A stretch of 64,000 nt of DNA from positions 40,647,920 to 40,711,919 of the forward strand of contig NC_087247.1 in assembly GCF_037042905.1 (NCBI RefSeq). The letters run 5' to 3'. Numbering within the stretch: the first letter of the stretch is position 1; every line of letters begins with the position of its first letter. The position numbers and the translations under genes were made by a program. The notes under the pieces were generated by a model, which worked only from the letters and a program-made list of their open reading frames with translations, had not been told where the DNA came from and searched no databases. Positions 11,385 to 24,524 of this stretch are shown here, piece after piece. Source of the DNA: Lytechinus pictus. Its lineage: Eukaryota > Echinodermata > Echinoidea > Temnopleuroida > Toxopneustidae.

Positions 11385-13584
11385 ATGTCGAACATCAAAT
11401 CGGCACTCCTAGGTCCAACATCAATTCGGCGCCTCCTTTCCCTCTTCTTTTTTTCTCCCTTTTTCTTTCTTTCGCCTTTTTTTCTTTCTCTTAGTCTTTC
11501 CCTCCTTTTTGACTCCTTTCCTTTTCTTCTTTTTCCTTCCTCTTTTTGGCGCCCCCTTTTTGCCTACCCGGGGCACCCCCTGTCGAACATCGATTCGGCG
11601 CCCCTAATATTTAACATCAATTCGGCGCCCTTTTGTCGAACATCCACTCATCGCCCACCTAGGTTAAACATCAATTCGACATCCCCCTATGTCTAACATC
11701 AATTCGATGCCCCTAGGTCGAACATCAATTTGGCACCCCCCCCCCCCCCATGTCGAACATGAATTCGGAAACGCTCTACTTTTTTCTTTCTCTCTGCCTT
11801 TCCCCCTTTTTTTTTTTTTTTTTTTATCTTTTTCACTTTTTTCTCTTTCTTCAAGTATTTCTCTCTTTTGTGTGCCCCTTTTCTTTTCCTCGGTTTCCTT
11901 CCTCTTTTTGGCGCCTGTGTGCCACCCTAGGTTTAACATCAATTCGGTGCCTTGGCACCCCCAGAACGAACATCAGTTCGGCGCTCCCGATGTCGAACAT
12001 CAATTTGACGCTCCTCTGTCGAACATCAATTCGCACACCCCTCATGTTGAACAACAATTCGACACCCCTATGTCAAACATCAATAAGGCGCCCCTAGTTT
12101 AAACATCGATTCGACGCTCCTATGTCGAACATCGATTTGGCACCACTAGGTCGTACGTAAAGTTGATGTCCCCCTTAAGTCGAACATCATTCGGCGCCCC
12201 ACTTCATTCTTTTTTCCTTCTCTCTTTCTTTCCCCCTTTTTCTTAGTCTTTTCCTCTTTTTTTGTCCCCGTTTTCTTACCATTTTCCTTCCTCTTTTTGG
12301 CGTCCCGTCTTTTCGCCTACCCAGCCTCCTAGGTTGAACATCAAATAAAGGCCACTAGGTCAAACATCATTCGCCGCCCCCGATGTTCAACATCAAATCG
12401 GCACCCCTAGGTTTAACATCAACGTCACACACCTTTGTCGAACATCAATTGGGCGCCCCCCCCCCCCAAGTTTGACATCCCCCAATCATGTCGAACATCA
12501 AATCGGCACTCCTAGGTCCAACATCAATTCGGCGCCTCCTTTCCCTCTTCTTTTTTCTCCCTTTTTCTTTCTTTCGCCTTTTTTTCTTTCTCTTAGTCTT
12601 TCCCTCTTTTTTGACTCCTTTCCTTTTCTTCTTTTTCCTTCCTCTTTTTGGCGCCCCCTTTTTGCCTACCCGGGGCACCCCCTGTCGAACATCGATTCGG
12701 CGCCCCTAATATTTAACATCAATTCGGCGCCCTTTTGTCGAACATCCACTCATCGCCCACCTAGGTTAAACATCAATTCGACATCCCCCTATGTCTAACA
12801 TCAATTCGATGCCCCTAGGTCGAACATCAATTTGGCACCCCCCCCCCATGTCGAACATGAATTCGGAAACGCTCTACTTTTTTCTTTCTCTCTGCCTTTC
12901 CCCCTTTTTTTTTAATTATTTTTTTCACTTTTTTCTCTTTCTTCAAGTATTTCTCTCTTTTGTGTGCCCCTTTTCTTTTCCTCGGTTTCCTTCCTCTTTT
13001 TGGCGCCTGTGTGCCACCCTAGGTCTAACATCAATTCGGTGCCTTGGCACCCCCAGAACGAACATCAGTTCGGCGCTCCCGATGTCGAACATCAATTTGA
13101 CGCTCCTCTGTCGAACATCAATTCGCACACCCCTCATGTTGAACAACAATTCGACACCCCTATGTCAAACATCAATAAGGCGCCCCTAGTTTAAACATCG
13201 ATTCGACGCTCCTATGTCGAACATCGATTTGGCACCCCTAGGTCGTACATAAAGTTGATGCCCCCCCCCCCTTAAGTCGAACATCATTCGGCGCCCCACT
13301 TCATTCTTTTTTCCTTCTCTCTTTCTTTCCCCCTTTTTCTTAGTCTTTTCCTCTTTTTTGTCCCCGTTTTCTTACCGTTTACCTTCCTCTTTTTGGCGTC
13401 CCGTCTTTTCGCCTACCCAGCCTCCTAGGTTGAACATCAAATAAAGGCCACTAGGTCAAACATCATTCGCCACCCCCGATGTTCAACATCTAATCGGCAC
13501 CCCTAGGTTTAACATCAATGTCACACACCTTTGTCGAACATCAATTGGGCGCCCCCCCCCCCCCAAGTTTGACATCCCCCAATC
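11385..13584 (+). repeat. Higher-order tandem repeat, about 1.1 kb period
   Basis: The string ATGTCGAACATCAAATCGG occurs at 11385, 12488 and 13585, spaced 1103 and 1097 bp, with an earlier related copy at 8911. Between these points the order of short units and of three pyrimidine modules is the same, and the copies differ mainly in homopolymer lengths and scattered substitutions. A third copy begins at 13585 and then diverges into the next arrangement. This indicates recent unequal exchange or segmental duplication inside block A. Confidence 0.8.
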
Positions 13585-14724
13585 ATGTCGAACATCAAAT
13601 CGGCACTCCTAGGTCGAACATCAATTCGGCGCCCCCTTTCCCTCTTCTTTTTTCTCCCTTTTGTCTTTCTTTCGCCTTTTTTTCTTTCTCTTAGTCTTTC
13701 CCTCCTTTTTGACTCCTTTCCTTTTCTTCTGTTTCCTTCCTCTTTTTGACTACCCGGGGCACCCCCTGTCGAACATCGATTCGGCGCCCCTAATATTTAA
13801 CATCAATTCGGCGCCCTTTTGTCGAACATCCACTCATCGCCCACCTAGGTTAAACATCATTTCGACATCCCCCTATGTCTAACATCAATTCGATGCCCCT
13901 AGGTCGAACATCAATTTGGCGCCCCCCCCCCCCCCCCCCATGTCGAACATGAATTCGGAAACCCTCTACTTTTTTCTTTCTCTCTGCCTTTCCCACTTTT
14001 TTAAAATATCTTTTTCACTTTTTTCTCTTTCTTCAAGTATTTCTTTCTTTTGTATGCCCCTTTTAGTTTCTTCGGTTTCCTTTCTCTTTTTGGCGCCTGT
14101 GTGCCCCCCCCCCCCCCGGTTTAACGTCAATTCGGTGCCTTGGCGCCCCTGGGACGAATATCAGTTCGGCGCCCCCGATGTCGAACATTAATTCGACGCT
14201 CCTCTGTCGAACATCAATTTAGCGCCTCCCTATGTCAAAAATCAATTCAGGGCCACAAGGTCAAACATAAATTAGGCCCCCTCCACATGTCGAACATCAA
14301 TTCGGTCCCCTATCCAATCCCCCCTTTTTCCCTCTTTCCCCCCTTTCTCTTAGTCTGTCCCTCCAATTTGTCCCGCTTTCTTTTCCTCTGTTTCCTTCCT
14401 CTTTTTGCCGCCCTCTTTTTGCCCACCCAGGGCGCTCCCTAGGTTGAACACAAATTAGGCACCCCTAGGTCAAATATCAATTCGGCGCCCCTTCCCTCTT
14501 CTTTCTTTCTTTTTTCTTTCCTCTTTTTTCCGTTTTCTCTCAGTCTTTCCCTCTATTTTTTCTCCCTTTTCTTGTCCTCTATTTCCTTCCCTTTTGGCCC
14601 CCACTTTTCAACAACCCAAAGCGCCCCCGCCCTTTATGTGTAACATAAATTGATTCGGCACCACAAGGTCGAGCATCGATTCGGCACCCCCTTCCCTCTC
14701 CTTTTTTTTCTCTGCTTTCTTTCT

Positions 14725-17700
14725 TTCTCCCTTTTTTCTCTTTCTCTTCGGCTTTCCCTCCTTTTTGTTCCCCTTTTCTTTTCTTCTAATTCCTTCCTAT
14801 TTTTGGCGCCCCCCGTTCGCCTACCTGGAACATCAATTCGGCGCCCCCCCCAAGTTTGACATCCCCCCACCCATGTCGAACATCGAATCGGCGTCCCTAG
14901 GTAGAAAATCACTTCGGCGCCCCCTAGGTCGAACATCAATTCGGCGCCCCCTTCCCTCTTCTTTCTTTCTCCCTTTTTTCTTTCTTTCTCTCTTTTTCTC
15001 TCTTTCTTTCCCTTTTTTTCTTTGTCTAGTCTTTCCCTCCTTTTTGACCCCTTTCCCTTTCTTTTGTTTACTTCCTCTTTTTGGCGCCCCCTTTTTGCCT
15101 ACCCGGGGCACCCCCTGTCGAACATCGATTCGGCGCCCCTAATATTTAACATCAAATCGTCACTCCTAGGTCGAACATCAATTCGGCGCCCCCTTTCGCT
15201 CTTCTTTTTTTTCCCTTTTGTCTTTCTTTCACCTTTTTTTCTTTCTCTTAGTCTTTCCCTCCTTTTTGACTCCTTTTCTTCTGTTTCCTTCCTCTTTTTG
15301 GCGCCCCCTTTTTGCCTACCCGGGGCACCCCCTGTCGAACATCGATTCGGCGCCCCTAATATTTAACATCAATACGGCGCCCCTTTGTCGAACATACACT
15401 CATCGCCCACCTAGGTTTAACATCAATTCGACATCCCATTATGTCTAACATCAATTAGATGCCCGTAGGTCGAACATCAATTTGGCGCCCCCCCCCCCCC
15501 ATGTCGAACATGAATTCGGAAACCCTCTACTTTTTTCTTTCTCTCTGCCTTTCCCCCTTTTTTTTTTTTTATCTTTTTCACTTTTTTCCCTTTCTTCAAG
15601 TATTTCTCTCTTTTGTGTGCCCCTTTTCTCTTCCTCGGTTTCCTTTATCTTTTTGGCGCCTGTGTGCCCCCCCCCCTCAGGTTTAACGTCAATTCGGTGC
15701 CTTGGCGCCCCTGGGACGAATATCAGTTCGGCGCCCCCGATGTCGAACATTAATTCGACGCTCCTCGAACATCAATTTAGCGCCTCCCTATGTCAAAAAT
15801 CAATTCAGGGCCACAAGGTCAAACATAAATTGGGCCCCCCTCCACATGTCGAACATCATTCGGAGCCCCACTTCATTCTTTTTTTCCTTCTCTCTTTCTT
15901 TCCCCCTTTTTCTAAGTCTTTTCTTCTTTTTGTCCCCGTTTTCTTACCCTTTTTTCCTTCCTCTTTTTGGCGTCCCGTCTTTTCGCCTATCCAGCCCCCC
16001 AGGTTGAACATCAAATAAAGCCTACTAGGTCAAACATCATTTGGCGCCCCCGATGTTTAACATCAATTTGGCGCCCTTTGTTCGAACATCCACTCGTCGC
16101 CCTCAAAGTTTGAACATTAATTTGGCTTTTCCCCCATGTTGAACATCAAATCGGCACCCCTAGGTTTAACATCAACGTCGCACACCTATGTCGAACATCA
16201 ATTCGGCGCCCCCCAAGCTTGACATCCCCCAACCCATGTCGAACACTAAATCGGCGTCCCTAGGTAGAAAATCACTTTGGCGCCCCTTAGGTCGAACATC
16301 GATTCGGCACCTCCTTCCCTCTTCTTTCTTTCTCCCTTTTTACTTTCTTTCTTTCTCCCTTTTTTCTCTTTCTCTTCGGCTTTCCCTCCTTTTTGTTCCC
16401 CTTTTCTTTTCTTCTAATTCCTTCCTATTTTTGGCGCCCCCCGTTCGCCTACCTGGAACATCAATTCGGCGCCCCCCCCCCAAGTTTGACATCCCCCCAC
16501 CCATGTCGAACATCGAATCGGCGTCCCTAGGTAGAAAATCACTTCGGCGCCCCCTAGGTCGAACATCAATTCGGCGCCCCCTTCCCTCTTCTTTCTTTCT
16601 CCCTTTTTTCTTTCTTTCTCCCTTTTTCTCTCTTTCTTTCCCTTTTTTTCTTTCTCTAGTCTTTCCCTCCTTTTTGACCCCTTTCCCTTTCTTTTGTTTA
16701 CTTCCTCTTTTTGGCGCCCCCTTTTTGCCTACCCGGGGCACCCCCTGTCGAACATCGATTCGGCGCCCCTAATATTTAACATCAAATCGTCACTCCTAGG
16801 TCGAACATCAATTCGGCGCCCCCTTTCGCTCTTCTTTTTTTTCCCTTTTGTCTTTCTTTCACCTTTTTTTCTTTCTCTTAGTCTTTCCCTCCTTTTTGAC
16901 TCCTTTTCTTCTGTTTCCTTCCTCTTTTTGGCGCCCCCTTTTTGCCTACCCGGGGCACCCCCTGTCGAACATCGATTCGGCGCCCCTAATATTTAACATC
17001 AATACGGCGCCCCTTTGTCGAACATACACTCATCGCCCACCTAGGTTAAACATCAATTCGACATCCCATTATGTCTAACATCAATTCGATGCCCGTAGGT
17101 CGAACATCAATTTGGCGTCCCCCCCCCCATGTCGAACATGAATTCGGAAACCCTCTACTTTTTTCTTTCTCTCTGCCTTTCCCCCTTTTTTTTAATATCT
17201 TTTTCACTTTTTTCCCTTTCTTCAAGTATTTCTCTCTTTTGTGTGCCCCTTTTCTCTTCCTCGGTTTCCTTTCTCTTTTTGGCGCCTGTGTGCCCCCCCC
17301 CCCCTCAGGTTTAACGTCAATTCGGTGCCTTGGCGCCCCTGGGACGAATATCAGTTCGGCGCCCCCGATGTCGAACATTAATTCGACGCTCCTCGAACAT
17401 CAATTTAGCGCCTCCCTATGTCAAAAATCAATTCAGGGCCACAAGGTCAAACATAAATTGGGCCCCCCTCCACATGTCGAACATCATTCGGAGCCCCACT
17501 TCATTCTTTTTTCCTTCTCTCTTTCTTTCCCCCTTTTTCTAAGTCTTTTCTTCTTTTTTGTCCCCGTTTTCTTACCCTTTTTTCCTTCCTCTTTTTGGCG
17601 TCCCGTCTTTTCGCCTATCCAGCCCCCCAGGTTGAACATCAAATAAAGCCTACTAGGTCAAACATCATTTGGCGCCCCCGATGTTTAACATCAATTTGGC

Positions 17701-17985
17701 GCCCTTTGTTCGAACATCCACTCGTCGCCCTCAAAGTTTGAACATTAATTTGGCTTTTCCCCCATGTTGAACATCAAATCGGCACCCCTAGGTTTAACAT
17801 CAACGTCGCACACCTATGTCGAACATCAATTCGGCGCCCCCCCAAGCTTGACATCCCCCAACCCATGTCGAACACTAAATCGGCGTCCCTAGGTAGAAAA
17901 TCACTTCGGCGCCCCCTAGGTCGAACATCGATTCGGCACCCCCTTCCCTCTTCTTTCTTTCTCCCTTTTTACTTTCTTTCTTTCC
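14725..17985 (+). repeat. Near-identical 1.63-kb tandem duplication within the satellite
   Basis: The segment beginning near 14725 recurs about 1630 bp later. CAAGTTTGACATCCCCCCAC is at 14851 and 16481, and other landmarks keep offsets of 1629-1630. Differences are mostly in the length of C or T runs, with few substitutions. The second copy runs to about 17985. The near identity against a highly diverged background of short units marks this as one of the youngest events in the array, or as an assembly duplication. Confidence 0.8.
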
Positions 17986-20275
17986 CCCTTTTTTTCTCTA
18001 GTCTTTCCCTCCTTTTTGACCCCCTTTCCTTTTCTTCTGTTTACTTCCTCTTTTTGGCGCCCCCGTTTTCCCTACCCGGGGCACCCCCTGTCGAACATCG
18101 ATTCGGCGCCCCTAATGTTTCACATCAATTCGACACCCCCCCCCTTTGTCTAACATCAATTCGGTGCCACTTGGTCGAACATCAATTTGCCCCCCCCCCC
18201 ATGTCGAACATGAATTAGGCAACCCTCTAATTTTTTTTTTCGCTGTCGTTCCCGCTTTCTTCTCTTTCTCGCTCTTTTCTCTTTCTTTAAGTATTTCTCT
18301 CTTTTTTGTGCCCCTTTTCTTTTCCTCGGTTACCTTCCTCTATTTGGCGCCTGTGTGCCCCCCTAGGTTTAACATCAATTCGGTGCTTTGGCACCCCCAG
18401 AACGAACATCAGTTCGGCGCTCCCGATGTCGAACATCAATTCAGCGCCTCCATATGTCAAAATTCAATTCCACGCCACCAGGTCGAACATCGATTTTGCC
18501 CCCTCCCCATGTCGAACATCAATTCGGTCCCTCTTACTTTTTTTCCTTTTCTCTCTTTCTTTCCTCATTTTCCCATTTCTCTTAGTCTGTACCTCCTTTT
18601 TGTCCCCCTTTCTTTTCCTCTGTTTCCTTCCTCTATTTGCCGCCCTCTTTATGCCTACCCAGGGCGTTCCCTAGGTTGAACACCAATTAGGCGTCCCTAG
18701 GTCAAATACCAATTCGGCGCCCCCTTCCCTCTTTCTTTCTTTCTTTCATTCTTTCTTTCTTTCTCTCTTTCATTGTCCCTTTTTTCTCTTTCTCTTCGGC
18801 TTCCCCTCCTTTTTTGTCCCCTTTTTCTTTTCTTCTCTTTCTTTCCTATTTTTGGCGCCCCCGTGTCTCCTACCCGGGGCGCCCCCCCCCCATTTTGAAC
18901 ATCAATTCGGTGTCACTAAGTCGAATATGAATTCGCACCCCCCCCTATGTCGAACATCAATTCGGCGCCACTAGGTCGAACATCAATTTGCACCCCCCAT
19001 GTCGAACAAAAATTTGACACCCCTATGTCAAACATCAATAAGGCACCCCGAGTTTAAACATCAATTCGACGTTCCTATGTCGAACATCGATTCGGCACCC
19101 CCAGGCGGAACGTAAATTTGATACCCTCCCCCCTTATGTCGAACATCATTCGGAGCCCCACTTCATTCTTTTTTTCCCTTCTCTCTTGCTTTCCGCCTTT
19201 TTCTTAGTCATTTCCTTCCTCTTTTTGGAGTCCCATCTTTTCGCCTATCCAGCCCCCCCCCCCCCCAGGGTGAACATCAGATAAACGCCACTAGGTCAAA
19301 CATCATTCGGCACCCCCGATGTTGAACATAAATTCGGCGCCCTTTGTTCGAACATCCACTCATCGCCCACAAAGTTTGAACATCAATTCGGCACTTCCCG
19401 TATGTTGAACATCAAATCGGCACCCCTAGGTTTAACATCAATGCCGCACGCCTTTCTCGAACATCAATTCAGCGCCCACAAGGTTGATATCCGCCACCCA
19501 TGTTGAATATCAAATCGGCGCCCCTCCCCAAGATTGACATCCCCCACCAATGTCGAACTTCAAATCACTTCGGCGCCCCCTAGGTCGAACATCAATTCGG
19601 CGCCCCCTTCCCTCTTCTTTCTTTCTCCCTTTTTTCTTTCTTTCCCCTTTTTTTCTTTCTCTTAGTCTTTCCCTCCTTTTCGACCACCTTTCCTGTTCTT
19701 TTGTTTCCTTCCTCTTTTGGCGCCCCCTTTTCGCCTACCCGGGGCACCCCCATGTCGAACATCGATTCGGCGCCCCTGATGTTTAACATCAATTCTGCGT
19801 CCCTTTATCGAACATCTACTCATCGCCCACCTAGGTTAAACATCAATTCGACATCCCCCTATGGCAAACGTCAATTCGGTGCCCCCAGCACGATCTTCGA
19901 TTCGGCACCCAAATGTTGAACATCAATCCGGCGCCCCTTGGTTGAACATCAATTTGGCGCCCCCCCCCCCTATGTCGAATATCAATTCGGCAACTTCCCT
20001 CTTTTCCCCTTTTTTCTTTTTCTTCAAGTATTTCTCTCTTTTGGCCCCCTTTGCTTTTCCTCGGTTTCCTTCCTCTTTTTGGTGCCTGTGTGCCACCTAG
20101 ATTTTAAATCAATTCGGTGCCTTGGCGCTCTTAGGTTGAACACCGGTTCGGCGCCCATATGTCGAACATCAATTCGGCGCTTCTAGGTCGAACAGCAGGT
20201 CGGCGCCCCGATGTATAACATTAATTCCGCGCTCCTAGGTTAAACATCAATTCGACGCTCGTATGTCGAACATCA

Positions 20276-21707
20276 GATAAAGTTACTACGTGGTTTAATT
20301 CTTATCTCAATGATAGAACCCAAAGAATAGCTGTACGAGGCACTCTCTCAAATGAGCAATCTGTTTCGCTAGGAGTACCACAAGGGTCCGTCCTTGGGCC
20401 GCTCCTTTTCTTAATATACATCGATGATTTGATTCATACCCTGAAATATTGTAGTATTACCGTGTACGCAGACGACACCACATTATATGTTCACAGTACG
20501 TCTGCACAAGATATTCAATATAAGCTTCAAGATATGTATTCCTTAAAAGAATGGTTAAACATAAATAAACTAAAACTTAACACGGATAAAACAAAGTTTA
20601 TGTTAATAGGGACACCCCAAAAGCTATCTAATATTTCTATGGCAAATGTAATTATCAAATTTAATGGAGATGTTATAGAACGGTGTACAACGGAGTCTTG
20701 GAGTCAAAATTGATCAACACCTCTAAGATAAGATAGATAAGATAAGATTTATTTTATTTATACACGGTTAAAAAGCCCAAACAGTTCACAGACTGATTTC
20801 CATTGGGGCCGTGTGGTCATACGGCCTATCTTGGTCATACCAAGTTGATAATGTATGTAAAAAGGTGTATGCCAGCCTAAGTATGCCAAGAAGGGTTAGG
20901 CCTTATGTTGACCAAAATACCCTCAATACTCTATACCTATGTTTAGTCCAATCACACCTTGATTATTGCTGTGAAATGTGGGGGTTGCGTTTCAATATGC
21001 ACACAGATCGTATAATCACACTTTAAAAAAGAGCGGCTAGATTAATCCTAAAATGTAATTTTTATACCCCCTCAAAAGAAATGTTTCGTGAACTCCAATG
21101 GCTCCCCTTCAACGATCGCGTTACCTATTTTAAGTGTATTTTTATGTATAGATGTATCAATGGTCTGTCATCTGAATTCTTTCGTAATGTGTTTACTTTT
21201 GCAAGTGACTCTCATTGTTTTAACACTAGATATGCAGCAAAAGATAATTTGATCACCCCAAAAACTCATACCGACATTTTTAAACATTCTTTATCTTACT
21301 CAGCGATTTTACTTTGGAACAACTTGCCATTTAATTTGAAACAGTCAAAATCTCTATCAATCTTTAAACAGAAACTGAAAGTGCATCTTTTTAAATTTTA
21401 AATTTTATTATTGCCTCATAATATGAAATCAACTTTTCTATGTCTATCTAATTTATTTTATTTGTATGTATTGTTTTGTATGTAATTTGTTAATTAGTAT
21501 CATGTTTTTAAGGATGCCGTATGCTTGCTACTCTGTTTTCTGTTATGACATGAGTTAAGTTATTTAGAATATTTCTGTGTATTTTTCATATGTATTTAAA
21601 TGTTTTTATACTTGTTTTTATCATGTATTCCAAGGCCCCACGGGAGACCAGTTTATTGCTGAGTGGGCTACCCTGGTTGAATATATTGAAATAAATAAAT
21701 AAATAAA
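20276..21707 (+). mobile_element. 5'-truncated LINE (Jockey/CR1-like), C-terminal half of reverse transcriptase
   Basis: The translation gives reverse transcriptase motifs in order: SLGVPQGSVLGPLLFLIYID (motif 4/B region), YADDTTLY (catalytic YADD), LNINKLKLNTDKTKFM, then the thumb and C-terminal region with LDYC, ELQWLPFNDR and ILLWNNLP. The reading frame is broken by a frameshift near 20690, an insertion at about 20722-20832 and a stop at 21024-21026, so it is dead. The 3' end is a (TAAA)n tail. The 7-bp AACATCA flanks both ends (20269-20275 and 21708-21714), consistent with a target-site duplication, although it is also part of the satellite unit. Joining the flanks restores a satellite unit. 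The 5' half, including any endonuclease, is missing. Confidence 0.85.
20722..20832 (-). mobile_element. Antisense LINE 3' tail nested in the LINE at 20276-21707
   Basis: This insert separates GVKIDQHL from WSYQVDNV, which belong together in the reverse transcriptase. Read on the minus strand it starts near GGCCCCAATGG, has GGGCTTTTTAACC, and ends in AAATAAAATAAATC followed by a TCTTA-type repeat. The host LINE's own 3' end has the same layout: GGCCCCACGGG, then GGGCTACCCTGG, then (TAAA)n. It is therefore best read as a very short, 5'-truncated copy of a related LINE inserted in the opposite direction. Confidence 0.6.
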
Positions 21708-23315
21708 AACATCAATTCAGCGCCTCCCTATGTCAGAAATCCATTCGGTGCCACCAGGTCAAACATTAATTTGGCGCCCCTCTTCGTTTGTTTTCCTTCT
21801 CACTTTCTTTCCTCTTTTCCCCCTTTCTCTTAGTCTGTTTCCTTCCTCTTTTTGGCGCCCCTTTTTGCCTTCGCAGGGCGCTCTCTAGGTTGAACACCAA
21901 TTATGCGCCCCTAAGTCAAACATAAAATTCGGCGTCCCCTTCCCTCTCTTTCTTTCTTTCTTTCTTTTTTTCTTTCTTCCTTTCCTCCTTTTTTTCTTTT
22001 TCTCTTAGTCTTTTCCTCCATTTTTTTTGTCCCCCTTTTTTTGTCCTCTGTTTCTTTCCTTTTTGGCGCCCCCTTTTCGCCTACCCAGGGTGCCCCCGCC
22101 CCCTATGTTTAACATCAATTGATTCGGCGCCACTAGGTTGAGCATCAATTCGGCGCCCCTTCCCTCTCTTTTTTTTCTCTGCTTTCTTTCTTCCTCCCTT
22201 TTTCTCTTTGTCTTCGTGTTTCCCTCCTTTTTGCCCCCCTTTTCTTCTGTTTTCTTTCCTATTTTTGGCGCCCCCCGTGTCGCCTGCCCGGGACGCCCTT
22301 CCATGTCGAACATCGATTCGGCGCCACTAGTTCGAACATCAATTCGCATCCTCCCCCTATGTCGAACTTCAATTCGGCGCCCCTAGGTAGAACATCAATT
22401 TGCCCCTCCCCTAGGTCAAACATCTATTCGGCGAACCCTTGGTCAAACATCCACTCGTCGCCCACTTAGGTTGTACATCAATTTGCCCCCCCCCCCTAGG
22501 TCGAGCATCAATACCATGCCCTTAGGTAGAATATCAATTAGGCATCTCCCATGTTGAACAACGTTTCGACGCCCCTATGTCAAACATCAAAAAGGCGCCC
22601 TTAGTTTAAACATCAATTCGACGCTCCTACGTCGAACATCGATTCGGCAGCCCAAGGTCGAACATACATTTGATTCCCCCCATCATTCGGCGCCCCACTT
22701 CTTTTTTTTTCTTCTTTTTTTCCTTCTCTCTTTCTTTCCCCCTTTCTTTTAGGTTTTTCCTCCTTTTTTGTTCCCGTTTTCTTACCCTTTTTTCCCTTCC
22801 TCTTTTTGGCGTCCCCCTTTTTGCCTACCCAGGGCGCCCCCTAGGTTGAACATCAATTAAACGCCATTTATAGGTCAAACTTCACTTCGGAGCCCTTTGT
22901 TCGAACATCCAGTCGTCGCCAACAAATTTTGAACATCAATTCAGCACTTCTCCCCTGTTGAACATCAAATCGGCACCCCTAGGTTGAACATCAATTCGGC
23001 GCCCCTATGTCAAACATCAATTTGGCACCCCCAGTTTAATCATCAATTTGATGCTTCTATGTCAAAAATCAACTCGGCGGCCTTAGGTTAAACATGAATT
23101 CGACGCTCCTATGTCGAACATTAATTCTGCACCCCTAGGTCAAACATTAATTCGGCGCTCCCTATGTCGAAAATTAATTTGTGCCCCCCCCCCCTAGGTT
23201 GAATATTAATTCGATGCCCACCCCCCATGTTGAACATTAATTCGACGCCCCCTCCATTGTCAAACATCCACTCGGCGCCCCCCCCCCTAGGTTGAGTATC
23301 AATCCGGCGCCACTA
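21708..23315 (+). repeat. Compound satellite, block B
   Basis: The same short units and pyrimidine modules continue in the same orientation as block A, directly after the LINE tail. The block ends at CCACTA (23310-23315), which is repeated after the SINE. No genes are seen. Confidence 0.88.
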
Positions 23316-23630
23316 ATAATATTATTCCGCATTTATATACGCTTACCACATCGGAACGACGTCTCTAAGCGCTTTACAGATTACCCCGGTCATCGGATCC
23401 TTGCATGCCCGCATACAGTGTATGCACCTTCTCCACTCCCTTGGGAGTATTCCAACACGAGTTCCAAGACTCAATTGCTAGGCATACTACATAGGCTTTC
23501 GCATCCTACCGGGGTGAACGGTGGCAAATTGTGGATTGACGCCATGCCAAATGACTCTGGGCCATGATGGGATTCGAACACACGACCCTCTGATTACAAG
23601 GCGAGAGTCAGAACCGCTATACCATGGCTC
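23316..23630 (-). mobile_element. tRNA-derived SINE with CR1/L2-like 3' tail
   Basis: On the minus strand the element starts with a tRNA-like head. Box A is TGGTATAGCGG and box B is GTTCGAATCCC, with the intervening arm CTCGCCTTGTAATCAGAGGG, so RNA polymerase III transcription is expected. The body contains GGATGCGAAAG and ACTCCCAAGGGAGTGGA, also present in the SINE at 38041. The 3' end has AAGCGCTTAGAGAC, then TAAGCG, TATATAAATG and an ATT-rich tail, matching the 3' end of the LINE at 24525-25381. The 6-bp CCACTA flanks both ends (23310-23315 and 23631-23636). Removing the element restores a normal satellite unit. The head cannot be a functional tRNA gene because its acceptor stem is degenerate and it is fused to a body. 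Confidence 0.85.
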
Positions 23631-24524
23631 TTCCACTAGGTCGAACATCAATTAAGCGACCCTAGGTTAAACATGAATCCGCAGCCCTTCCCCCCTATGT
23701 CGAACATCAATTCGGCGCCTCTAGGAAGAACATCAATTTGCCCCCCCCCCTATGTCGAACATCAATTTTTCTTTTTCTCTTTATATTAGTATTTCCCTCC
23801 TTTTTGTCCCCTTATCATTTTCTCTGTTTCCTTCCTCTTTTTGGCACCCCCTTTTCGCCTACCCATCCATTCGGTGTTTTGATGCTCCTTGGTTCAACAT
23901 CTACTCGGCGCCCCCCTCGCCAATGTTGAACATCAAATCGGCGCCATAATGTCGAACATCAATTTCGCGCTCCTATGTTAAACATAAATTCGACGCTCCT
24001 ACGTCAAACCTTAATTCGGCGCCACCAGGGCGAACATTTATTCGGCACCCCCCATGGCGAACATCAATTCGGCGCCCTTAGGTAGAAAATTATTTCGCCC
24101 ACCCCCTCTCTGTCTAACATCAATTCAGCGCCTACCTATGTCTAAATTCAACGCCGCGCCCCTATGTAGAATATTAATTCGGCGTCCCGCCCCCTAGTTT
24201 GAACATCAATTCGATATTCGACAATTCGGCGCCCCTAGGTCGAACATAAATTTGACGCCCCCCCCCCTATGTCTAACATCATTCGGTGCCCCACTTCTTT
24301 TTTTTCTCTCTCTCTTTCTCATAGTCTTTCCTTCCTTTATTGTTCCCCTTTTCTTTCCCACTGTTTCCTTCCTTTTTTCCCTTTTCGCGAACTCATGGCG
24401 CCCCCGTTTTAACATCAATTCGCTGCCCCCGATGTTGAACATCAATTCGGCGTTTCTTGGTCGAAAATCAATTTGACGCCGCCATGTCGAACATCAATTC
24501 GGCGCCCTCTTCTTTTCTTCCTTT
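23631..24524 (+). repeat. Compound satellite, block C
   Basis: Short units in the standard orientation with two pyrimidine modules. The right edge is CTTCCTTT (24517-24524), the target-site duplication of the following LINE. Confidence 0.87.

Larger units (their letters stand above)
6150..20275 (+). repeat. Compound satellite, block A (14 kb)
   Basis: Head-to-tail degenerate units of about 26-32 bp fill the block. Each has the anchors TCGAAC, ATCAATTC and GGCGCC, then a C run of very variable length, then CTAGG or CTATG leading to the next TCGAAC. All units point the same way. From about 7640 onward, 150-200 bp polypyrimidine modules are interspersed. These start after CCCTTCCCTC and end in TTCCTTCCTCTTTTTGGCG followed by CGCCTACCCGGGGC or a variant. 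Three forward frames stay open over long distances because only one frame of the unit contains a stop (TAG), which creates many meaningless open frames. I see no promoter or gene. The right edge is the LINE inserted at 20276. Confidence 0.9.

Noticed and set aside
6150-20275. Satellite TCGAAC element as a chain of RNA polymerase III B boxes
   Set aside because: The similarity to the B-box consensus is only a few bases (the second T and the ATCC end do not fit), and there are no A boxes at suitable spacing.
23560-23632. tRNA gene on the minus strand
   Set aside because: The A and B boxes are good but the acceptor stem does not pair and the sequence continues into a SINE body with a LINE-like tail and a target duplication.
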